Assembly (NCBI GenBank): GCA_014529385.2
Contig: CM043949.1
Location: forward strand, 107,921,477-107,985,476
Origin: Adiantum capillus-veneris
Taxonomy: Eukaryota; Streptophyta; Polypodiopsida; Polypodiales; Pteridaceae
Reading direction: 5' to 3'
DNA length: 64,000 nt
The translations under genes were made by a program, and so were the position numbers. Below are positions 31,019 to 40,244 of this stretch, piece by piece; position 1 is the first letter of the stretch; each line of letters opens with the position of its first letter. Under the pieces are notes generated by a model. That model saw only the letters and a list, made by a program, of their open reading frames with translations, searched no databases and was not told where the DNA came from.

Positions 31019-31911
31019 TGTCAAGCCGGATCATTTAGCGAGATTGTTCATTGCACAGATTTTCAAACTACATAGTATGCCTGAGACAATGGTCTCAAAC
31101 AGAGGTCCCCGATTCACGAGTTTGTTTTGGAGGGCTATTTGAGAGAACATTGGCACACGGTTGCAATTCTCGTCATCTTTCCACCTGCAGACAGATGGGC
31201 AATCTCAGATTGCAAATTCAGTTGTACTAGATTCATTGCAGTCTTACATTTCTAATCAGAAGATTCAATGGGAAAAAATTTTGCCCTTGGTGGAATTTGC
31301 CTACAATAACACGATCAACTCTTTGACGGGGAAGGCGCCATTTGAGATCATTGAAGGTGCTCCGAAGGTTCCACCCTTCCTAAGCATTAAGGATAAGATT
31401 TTTCAAGCTGAAAGACTTGAACACTGCTTTTGCCAAGGTCCGGAAGGCTTTAGCAAAATCTCAGAAACGACACAAGAAGGTAGTAGATCGACACCGTCCC
31501 GATTTGAAATTAAAGAAAGACAATTGGGTGCTCTTACGTTTTGAAAAGGCATGCCTAAGAAAGAAAAAGGGAAAGGAGCGCCTTTTTCCAAAGCTTAGCA
31601 TGAGGTATTATGGACCTTTCCACTTAAAAGAAAAGATAAATGAGGTCTCCTTTAGACTCAAGCTGCCCGATACTTGGAAGATTCACAATGCCTTTCATGT
31701 GAGTCTATTGAAGCCTTTTAAAGGCAATGTGCTCGATGATGGGGAGCCAGATGAGCAACCGGAAGTGGAGGAAAGCGAGGAAATACTCGTTCCAGAACAG
31801 ATTTTGGCACACAAGGACAGAAAGATAAAAGGTAAAGTGATTAGGCGGTTCTTGGTTAAATTTAAGAACTACCTGCATTGGATGCCAAGTGGATGGAGGA
31901 GGAGGACCTAG
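31019..31911 (+). pseudogene. A3R integrase core end, C-terminus and chromodomain-like tail
   Basis: Resumes with the second TGTCAAGCCGG. The frame 31161-31544 has SSSFHLQTDGQSQIANSVVL (catalytic Glu position reads Gln), KILPLVEFAYNN and TGKAPFEIIEGAP. The frame 31417-31911 (164 codons) gives TAFAKVRKAL, RHRPDLKLKKDNWVLL, the YYGPFHLKEKI block, LPDTWKIHNAFHVSLLKPF and VIRRFLVKFKNYL. A one-base deletion shared with A3L throws the chromodomain out of frame after KFKNY. Confidence 0.82.
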
Positions 31912-32525
31912 CAGATACTCCTCAGATTTTGGAACTTTACCTTGAAGCATTCGGTTTAGCATAGTCTACTTCGATAGAACCCCGACTTCATCAAGTGTGA
32001 ATCTAGAGCAACGGGTTTGCACAAGAGGGGATTCACTCCGCTCCTTTGTCACCGGATTACCCCGATTTTGAATAGAGTCACTTATGTCCCCTTTGGATTT
32101 CAGGGATACTAAAGGGCTGAGTAGTATTTTGTTGTATGACTTTATAACAGAAATTCCCAAAAATGAAATGGATTGATTTGTACTTGACTTGTTTGAGTGC
32201 AGGAACTGAAAGACGAAATGACTACACCATTTCGGTCTCATAAATATCTATAGAATAAGGATTAGTTAATCGGGCATCTGTGAGGTCCGGAATGCACCAA
32301 GATGCGATTATGCTGATTGGTCATGGTCTGAGATTTGGGATGAATTTGTCCGTGATTTGTCCTATGATGTACTGTGATGTACTGTGATGTCCGATGATGT
32401 GACTGTCGTCTTGTACAAGTGCTAGATGTGACGTGTCTAGTGCGTCGGTACGAACAATCAGTGTCCACTAAGACAGTTTATGGCCTCTATCTGCTTTGCA
32501 GGCGTATTCTTTCAAGAGGGGGGTA
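31912..32525 (+). other. A3R 3' untranslated region and polypurine tract
   Basis: Noncoding, conserved with the other A copies; ends CAAGAGGGGGGTA. Confidence 0.8.
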
Positions 32526-32980
32526 TGTTACAAATTGGTGACGTGGCAGGTCCCCGGACACACACTACTGACGTGGCAGGTCCCCGCAGAACGCGCCGAC
32601 AAGCTGACGTGGCAATGCCGTACGGATCTCAACAAATTCCGCTGACTGTACGAACGATCACAAAACTCGCTGACATGCTGACGTGGCACTGTACGAAATT
32701 CTGTGATTTACACTAACAGTGTACAAGATTTATGTTGGCTGTTTTAGCAACTGTTGGAAGACCAGTTGCTTTTGGGAACTTTGCTTTTGAGTTTAAACTG
32801 AGTTTGGCGCTCTGCTTTTGGGCATCCCTTGTAAGAATAAATAAGTCCTTTGGGACTTACTACTCAGAGCATCTGGAGGCAAAGTCTGAGAGTGAGTACC
32901 CGCGGACTCTCTTGTACTTTGCACACAGATTAATATACAAACAAATACCGAAAGGGGCGCCAATACTTTGGCCGAGGTAA
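32526..32980 (+). repeat. A3R 3' LTR, 3' truncated
   Basis: Begins TGTTACAAAT and lines up with other A LTRs through GGGGCGCCAATACTTTGG, then breaks at about 32980. Roughly 80-90 bp of the LTR end, including the terminal CA, are missing. Confidence 0.85.
32539..32688 (+). promoter_or_regulatory. Four TGACGTGGCA boxes in A3R U3
   Basis: Exact boxes at 32539, 32569, 32605 and 32679 within 150 bp at the LTR start. The ACGT-core box resembles plant bZIP binding sites. Other A copies keep part of the array. Confidence 0.65.
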
Positions 32981-35012
32981 GCATAAAGGCTGGATCTGTG
33001 CCTGAGCCCTCGTAAAAAAGATGGGGGCCGGGCATCGGCATCAACCATGAGACAGATCCCCAAGTAAGAAATCCATGCTGAACACCTACTCTGCTAAGTA
33101 GAAAGCAAACTGCAAGCCACACTACATGGGAAGCTGAGCATGACCAAAGACAGTGTGCAGATGACTCAGGGAGTCGTAAAGGACAGCGAGTACATAACGG
33201 ATCATGACCCGTAGTAGCTAGGCAAGTCCCAACTGGAAGTCCCACATGCGCAATCATCCACATGAAAAAAGAAATACGATGAGCCGCATGTAAATCCCAG
33301 ATGGCGGACCAAAACTGTTGCAGATAGGCATGAGAGAGACCTGAATGTAACCAGAAACACATACGAGTGGGCTGCTCTGGCTACTGTCTCATCAATGCTA
33401 ACCGTCCAATCCTGAAAGTGTACTCAAAGAAGGATACAGGTGCACATGTAGGGTTAGAGTGAGGCCAATGTCACTCTCCTGGGTCCCAATATAGCTGAGA
33501 TAGGGCACGACTCTCCCACACCCAAAGCCTCCAAAGTGCAGCATCAACTGAAGCGAAACGAGGGTCAACACAACGACGCTTCCCGCGGGAGCCAACTACT
33601 CTGATTGCCTCCCATCGAGCTCCGGGAAGGATAGGATGTGGAAAGGTGGCATCATATGTCAATCTAGCATGAATCCCCTTAGACTGGGCAGTATCAACTG
33701 TGAACAGCATGGTGTCTAAACAAACTAATAAGAGAGTGCTCTGAGCAAAGAGGCCTTCCCAGCTGCAATGGGGAGGCATCTGAACCGTGCCTCTCATGAC
33801 TGCATCCCACTGTGAAGGAAGGGCGGTGTCAATCTCAAGCAATCTGTCTGCCACCCCACGACCAATGTCATAATGCTCTACCACAAAATCAGCATCTAGC
33901 ATCCGTGTCTCATGAAACAACCGCATAGAGGCAGCAGGGCCAACGTAACAGGCAGCCCAATCAATGTGAGTCCGCTCTCCAAGCTGACGGGGTGGATCAA
34001 CCGAAGAATCAAGAACTACAACATTTTAAATGAGAGGCTGGCGCTCAATCTCCTCACCACATGAGGGAGGTGAGCGTATGATAGCCCGTCGCATGGAAAC
34101 CCAAATCTGAAGGAGTGATCGGATAAAGGGGGAGAGGGAGGTGGTGGACAAGGGGGCATCAGTAAAGAGAAAACGATACCCTGTCTGCCAAGTATGACCA
34201 TCTCTAGTGCCGAGTCGTGGAGTGACTGTGCAAAGAGCGGCCTGAAGAAGCATCTTCCAAGCTTCTTGTCCGGGAAAAAGACCCCGAACAATAAGCTTGG
34301 TAAGAAGGGCGCGGCTCTGTAACTCTGGATCAATAATGCCAAGGCCTCCCTCTGACCTAGGACGAATGATCGTGGGCCAGCGGACTCGAGCACGGGTATC
34401 AATAGTCCTGTCTGTGCCACTCCATAAAAAGTTCCGCACTAGGCAGCGGAGCGGAGCTATCACACCAGAATGTAACATCCAGCAAGAAGCCATATACCAT
34501 ACTATAGCCAGAATGACCTGGTTGGCGACCAATGCACGACCAGCCAACGAAAGATGGCGTGAAGACCAATGGCATAGCTTCCTGTGAATAGACTGTAGCA
34601 CGGGTGCAAACTGCTGCTGTGAGGTAACATGTAATCCAACCTGAAAGCCCAGATATCTGCATGTCTCACCCGGTCGCAGCCATGTGAAACCATCAGCTAC
34701 CCCCTAAGTAGGTATGTCATCACTGCCGACCAGTAACCCATAGGATTTATGCCAATTAATGCGTGCACCACTGGCAATGCAAAAAACCTCTAGGGCCTCC
34801 CGCATGGCATCAAGAGCAGCTAGCAAATAGCGTAACATGAGCATAGTATCATCAGCAAACTCCTGATCGATAAGGTCTGGAGCTGTAGGTACTGGCATGG
34901 TCAAGCCACAAAATGCATGACTCTGAGCACAAAGAAAGTCGGACATAGTCTCTCCTACAAACAGATACAGATATGCTGCTAGAGGACATCCTTTACGGAC
35001 AGATCGAGAAAG
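32981..35012 (-). pseudogene. LINE-L ORF2 fragment, both ends truncated
   Basis: The minus strand carries RT onward: SVRKGCPLAAYLYLFVGETM, EFADDTMLML, FCIASGARINW (34704-35102), then SLAGRALVANQVILAIVWY and LVRNFLWSGTDR, GGLGIIDPELQSRALL (34026-34601), RLWVWESRALSQLYWDPGE (33471-33926) and a zf-RVT block CTRCPLRLPESSAHCLWSC (32793-33362). It is homologous to LINE-L along its length but diverged, so it is a different subfamily. It lacks endonuclease, 5' end, 3' UTR and A tail. It is fused to the A3R LTR at 32980 and to LINE-C at 35012. Confidence 0.85.
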
Positions 35013-35520
35013 CTCGGCTAGCACTTGAGTCATCCCGACACCTAGCGCTACAAGGGGACACAGCATGTTGGTATGGACAAATGACATCATGGTTTCAGCC
35101 ACACGGCTTCAACATGGATAGACTGCTTCCATTCCAGTACTCCTTGGATGCACCCTCCCTTTCTCTCACACGGATGGAGACCACTAGACTTATACGTCAG
35201 ATACGACAAGTACATGGATACAGCCGCTACAGCATCTCCTCCAACTAACAGAGGATGGATATGTGATCACATCAGCCTATATGGACACTCATTTATCCTA
35301 TGGGATACGATGTGCTATTGGTCAGATGCACACATCATTGCATCAGCTAGAGACTGAGAATGGCAGATTTAGGAGAGTACTAACAGAAGCCAGAGAGAGA
35401 TTTGTCGCAGTCCAGTATACTACGAGATACGAGGCCTCTTTCACTGTCTATTCAAAGAAGACGTTGGACCGTTGACTAGAGTCATGAGATATCAAGATCA
35501 AAGATGCCTTAGGTTGTTTT
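35013..35520 (+). pseudogene. LINE-C ORF2 C-terminal fragment, part before F
   Basis: Matches 50798-51385 of the long LINE-C copy: LALESSRHLALQGDTACWYG, MTSWFQPHGFN, a CAIGQMHTSLHQL block and a degenerate KARTCPLC region (the Cys-rich motif is lost). It ends with RCLRLFLL-type codons where F is inserted after GTTTT. Confidence 0.8.
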
Positions 35521-35874
35521 TGTTAGATTACACCACTCTGCTGCTTCACAGGTCTAGGGCATACATGTGCGGCTAGTATGTCTCCGAGCTGGCCACCCAT
35601 AGCCTAGGTTGCTCCTGGTCCGGCCACCTGAGTTTGGGGCCGGCCGGGCCGTCACTTTTGTCCGGGCGCCCACATATATTTCCATATATCATTTTTCTGT
35701 TGGGTCATGGGGATTTTTATCGGTCCTTGCCCTACTTCCCCTTGGGCACCTGTTTATGGAGCCAGACCCACTTCCACATCTCACAGAGATCACACATCTG
35801 ATTGTATTGGGTCTTTTGCTCATGGTAGTCATGGGGGGCTGATCGCCTCCTCTTCACCATCTCTGGCGTTTGTG

Positions 35875-35965
<91 letters not shown>

Positions 35966-35982
35966 GCACAGGCGCTCTCACA
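35521..35982 (+). repeat. F 5' LTR with CT microsatellite
   Basis: 462 bp, TGTTAGATTA...CTCTCACA. It contains a CT tract at about 35878-35962. Confidence 0.9.
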
Positions 35983-35995
35983 TGGTATCAGCAGC
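35983..35995 (+). promoter_or_regulatory. F primer-binding site
   Basis: TGGTATCAGCAGC directly after the LTR; matches the tRNA-Met type site except for an extra CA before GC. Confidence 0.75.
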
Positions 35996-38297
35996 TTCAA
36001 GCTCTGCCTGTTCTGAGGCACTACATCACATCAGGTTCTTCTCCCAAGGGCTAGATCAGCCAGCGTTTTTGCAAATTGGAGCCAAATCTGCCAACGTTTT
36101 TGCATCAGCTAGGCAAGCGAAGGAACGAGAGAATTTCTGTCGCGGAGGACCTCACCTCAATCTGCATTTTTTGCAAGAAACATCAGATCTGCTGATTTCC
36201 TTGCTAGCGCTACCATTTCTGGACATCTTTGTTGTGGAAAACCCATCCAGATCCATTTGCGTTTTTTACCTTCGTCTGCGTTTTTGGGTTTTCAACCCAT
36301 TTTCGGCGGTTTTATTGGTCACTTTGTGTCGTTGACACCTTCCAGAAGTTGCTGGGCACCTAGGGTACCCATCAAGCCTTTGTTTTTTCAGCAAACAGAA
36401 GGTTTTTGGTGCCAAAAAGTGCAGCAAAAGTGGAAAGCAAATTGACCTGCGTTTTTGTAGCAGGAGGGCAGCGCTCATCGTCTGAACCCCGGATCTCGCC
36501 ACCACCTACCCGGCTTTACATCTGGTGCATTGCCGGCAAGTATTATCTCCATCTTCATCAGATTTCAGCCATTATCCCTTGCTGTTTTCTCTGTTTTCAG
36601 CCCATCTGGGGCAGTGATAGTGATTCACCACCCTTCCCTACACCCTCTGCACCGGTCCAGACGCTACCGGGAGTGTACGAGCACGCTGAAAATCGTTGGA
36701 CAGCAGCGTTTTCATCACCTTGCAGTTGCGTTTTTTGGTGGACAGCAGACACACGGCTTGTGTTTTTTTAAAGAGGATGAAGTTACCTCTTGCCAGGACA
36801 CCATCCGATGGTGGTCCATGTAGTCTCTCAGTGACTGCTGCAGTACACGGTACCTTCGACATCAGCTTGATCATCTACGGGCGTACGATCCTTGGGATAT
36901 CCTTCATTCCGGCCATCATTCGACGGTTGCGCACTCCAGCGGGGGTGGTGACTTGTGGTTTGCTATGGACACACCTATGCACTCATCAGAGGAGTTCACA
37001 CAAGATATGGCCATGCTCATGGCATATGGGATTCCGACATTCCCAGAGAGGACACCACCATCTTGGGTGGACAGACACTTACCACTTGACGTCAACACGT
37101 CATATCACTTGCTTACCCAGGAGCATCTACATGGAATTAGGGAGAGGATCGTGGATCTCTTCTTGGGCAGGCTCATTGCTTGGATCTACAGACTGGAGTG
37201 GGACTTCAGTTCTTAAGACTCTCTTGGAAAGTTTACCCACAAGATGCGGGGGATCAGGCATCCCGCAACTACATTCTGAGTCACCCGGAGCTTGGCTTGG
37301 ATGGTAGTGCAGTTGCTCTTCTACACTCCTGATCGTTTGGATTGCTACCTTCAGAGTTGCTTACACTCACCCTCCGTAACCTTACAAAACACACTTAATC
37401 CCCCAACCTGGGCAGTCAGCCACTCCCAGCTCATTCACATTGAGAGCCACACCGAGTTACGGTTTGGTATCGTTGTTGGCACGGATTCTGTTTTGATTGA
37501 CACCGGAGGATTGGAGGCAAGAGATACAGGCAAGACGACGCAGACATCTTAGCCTGGCCTTTCCTCTTCTCACAGGATCTTCACAACACAGATTGCTCAG
37601 TCTAGCTTCCCTACTTCTACAAGATGATTACGGTGCTGACAACTTGGTTTGACCACACCTCTTCTCAGAGGTCCTTCACAGCGCAAACTGTTGAGTCTGG
37701 CTTTCCCCTCATCTTGGATTACCCTACCTACTGACAAGACACCATCCGGTGGTGGTCCGCGCGGTCTCTCGGTGATTGCTGCACCTTACTATAGCTTCTA
37801 CAGTGCAGACTGCTTAGTCTGGCTTTCCTTGATTCGGAGGACGTTTACGGTGCAGATTGCTACATCTGGCCTTGCTAGAGTTTTACACAGCTTAGCCACC
37901 TGGCCACACTGGGTTGTAGGTTCATGCATTGACAGGCTTCCGGTCATTCGCATGATGGTTCTTAGGCTTCTCCATTTTCTCCAGACAGTTTGACTACAGA
38001 CACCACAGATCCTATTGGGTAGGACACTTGCAGGTCTATTGGCACTTCTTTACGACAAGGAGTTGTTTTCACACTCAGTTCGGGACCTTCACGCAGTATC
38101 TTCACACTGCATTAGCGGAGTACAACAGTTTGCTACTGCACTTTACCAGGGAGATCTCTCGACGGTTCGAACACCCCAAAATACTGCTACACTCATGGAG
38201 TATTGTCCTTCAGTGGACATCGCAGCAGACATCTTCATCATTTGCCTCACATCTTTGGCTTCACGCGGTTTGTTCACCATCAGGTGCTGAGAGGGGG
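35996..38297 (+). other. F internal region
   Basis: No recognisable protein. Open stretches such as 36953-37216 (88 aa, includes HSSEEFTQDMAMLMAYGIP) and 37292-37552 match nothing I know. A 55-bp segment (ACACCATCCG.TGGTGGTCC...) is present twice, near 36796 and 37736. A short CAGATTGCT.AGTCTGGCTTTCC-like motif recurs about four times between 37575 and 37880. The 3' end CTGAGAGGGGG (to 38297) is the polypurine tract. Confidence 0.6.
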
Positions 38298-38654
38298 TGT
38301 TAGATTTACACCACTCTGCTGCTTCACAGGTCTAGGGCATACATGTACGGCTAGTATGTCTCCGGGCTGGCCACCCATAGCCTAGGTTTCTCTTGGTCCG
38401 GCCGCCCAAGTTTGGGGCCGGCCGCCCACTTTTGTCCGGGCTCCCACATATATTTCCATATATCATTTTTCTGTTGGGTCATGGGGATTTTTATCAAGCC
38501 TTGCCCTACCTCCCCTTGGGCACCTATTTATGGAGCCAAGGGGGTACCCACTTCCACATCTCACAGAAATCACACATCTGATTGTATTGGATCTTCTGCT
38601 CATGGTAGTCATGGGGTGCTGATCGCCCCCTCTTCACCATCTCTGGCGTTTGTG

Positions 38655-38717
<63 letters not shown>

Positions 38718-38732
38718 GCGCGCACTCTCACA
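38298..38732 (+). repeat. F 3' LTR with CT microsatellite
   Basis: 435 bp, near identical to 35521-35982 except for a shorter CT tract (about 38659-38713) followed by a CACACGCGCG stretch. Confidence 0.9.
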
Positions 38733-39310
38733 GTTTTTGCTAGAGTTGTGCAGACACAGGGAAAGTCTCTTGAGGAGACCACGTAGCGGGAGACATTCAC
38801 AGAGGGAGATCACTGACTTCTTTAGAGCAGGGACTCAACAGCCGGACGAGCATGCTTCGCAGCACACTTTACAGCCCACTTCTAGCAGAGGTATATTAGT
38901 GGACAGGGCCACTGAGCTCGAGAGAGCTAGACACCCACATCTACGGGGGCGACCACGACATCGACGGAGGCTCCAACAGAGAATCAGGACTAATCTAGCA
39001 CGACATGGGAGATGCCCAGTACGATTATATACAGAGGCGGACATTGATGAAGCTCTTTAGCGACCGATGCAATACTCTCTCGGACAACGCCCGATGGCGG
39101 GCATCCTCGGGCATGGATGATGATGAGATGATGATTTTCAATCTAACTTTTTAGTCTTTTAATCTTTTAGTTTTAGTCTTTCACTTTACTTCATTTTATT
39201 TTTGTACCCAGACATTGGATTAGATCCACAAGGATTGTATCATTTTGGTCTCATAGGTCATTTTGGCCTTTTGAAGACGTTTAATATAACATTTCATTTC
39301 ATTTCATTTC
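38733..39310 (+). pseudogene. LINE-C 3' end, part after F
   Basis: Continues ORF2 with LCRHRESL, a QREITDFFRAGTQQPDE block, RATELERARHPHLRG and EADIDEAL, matching 51390-51720. The 3' UTR follows, with GATTAGATCCACA.GG, GGTCTCATAGGTCATTTTGGCC and TTGAAGACGT. It ends in AACATTTCATTTCATTTCATTT (39290-39309), the same tail as the long copy. Confidence 0.85.
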
Positions 39311-39907
39311 TCTCACTCACATCCACCAAGAGAGAGAGAGCTAACCCTCCTTGGAGAATAGGGAAAAGAAAAGCGAATAGAGAGTTCATACCAATGACCG
39401 AATATGGGCCAGAAGCTGGGTCCCCCCTCCCCCCCGGAGTATCTTTATGAACGGGGAAGAAAGAACACAAGCACATGAACCTGAAGGTGGGGCTTGACAC
39501 CCACAGTCCGTTTTGAATCTTGATCTTGATGTAGCTTAGGAGAATCCTCTCCTTGATTGGATCTGGGCATGGCTTTCGACTTCCTATCTAATCCCTCTCT
39601 GCAATTTTTTTATTTATTTTTGGGCGAAATAACAAGGGCTTGGTACCCTTTTTGTATTACGTAATCAAATCACAGGCCCGAAGGCATTACATCAGTCTAT
39701 AGGCACACAGAATAGCGGATCTGATAGTTAAAAAACCCAAGATAGCCATTTATTTTTCATTCTTGTATTGATCCTTAGGTTTTAACCCTTTGTCTTTCAT
39801 GTTTATCTCGAGGGGGGGTTTCACTTCAGTTGTAACTTGTAATTTGGCTTCAACCATACTTCTAACTGGTATGTGGCCTATTATGTACAAGCCCCGTCCT
39901 TTTTTTA

Positions 39908-39963
<56 letters not shown>

Positions 39964-39977
39964 CATTCGCACCTTAC
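39311..39977. other. Non-coding spacer with GA microsatellite
   Basis: I see no gene or element. A perfect GA tract lies at 39913-39961, next to the last visible CFAP52 exon, and so lies just inside the following intron. Short frames at 39294-39500 and 39790-39984 lack any family features. Confidence 0.6.
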
Positions 39978-40244
39978 AAAGTAAAGATTGCAAACAGTAG
40001 TCCCCGCATAGAAATCAAATGATCCTGATTTCAAACTGTTGAATGCTGCCACGATCGATGTTACAGACCCTTCTAACTTAGTGGAGCAAACACACTTCAA
40101 GCTCTCGGCCTTCACAAGGGAAACAGTTCCATCGCCACCACCTGCTAACAAATCGCCAGTGGGAGTCACAGCACAATGTAAGATCCCCATCTCAATCTTC
40201 ACTTTTGGGCCATTATGACGAAAGACTTTCGGTCCAAGACTAAC
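39978..40244 (-). CDS. CFAP52: CFAP52 exon e
   Basis: 267 bp, 89 codons, VSLGPKVFRHN to VCNLYF if the donor is GTAAGG (39977-39972). An alternative donor GTGCGA four to five bases later would shift phase. Acceptor TTTTATAG. The next exon is not visible to the left. Confidence 0.82.

Larger units (their letters stand above)
16985..32980 (+). mobile_element. Family A element A3R, carrying B1 and LINE-L
   Basis: 5' LTR 16985-17539, PBS, gag split by B1 (18585-21475), protease, RT, RNase H, integrase split by LINE-L (24145-31018), chromodomain-like tail, 3' UTR, and a 3' LTR starting at 32526 and cut off at about 32980 by a LINE-L fragment. Without the two guests it is about 6.2 kb. It is the best copy for reading family A protein order. 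The 5-bp left flank GTGGC matches the right flank of A3L with one mismatch. Confidence 0.88.
35521..38732 (+). mobile_element. LTR element F without recognisable genes
   Basis: 3212 bp, with LTRs 35521-35982 and 38298-38732. PBS TGGTATCAG follows directly at 35983 and a polypurine tract GAGAGGGGG precedes the 3' LTR. The TSD GTTTT lies at 35516-35520 and 38733-38737, and the interrupted LINE-C text (...LFLLE) reads through without it. The 2.3-kb interior shows no gag, protease, RT or integrase motif. It is therefore a non-autonomous LTR element (LARD- or TRIM-like by structure); its helper is unknown. It has no visible relation to families A or B apart from the PBS. Confidence 0.88.

Noticed and set aside
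35860-36054. Serine-leucine repeat proteins from CT tracts (also 38412-38800, 51807-52061, 60322-60723)
   Set aside because: These open frames exist only because CT/GA microsatellites have no stops in some frames; they are not conserved outside the tract.
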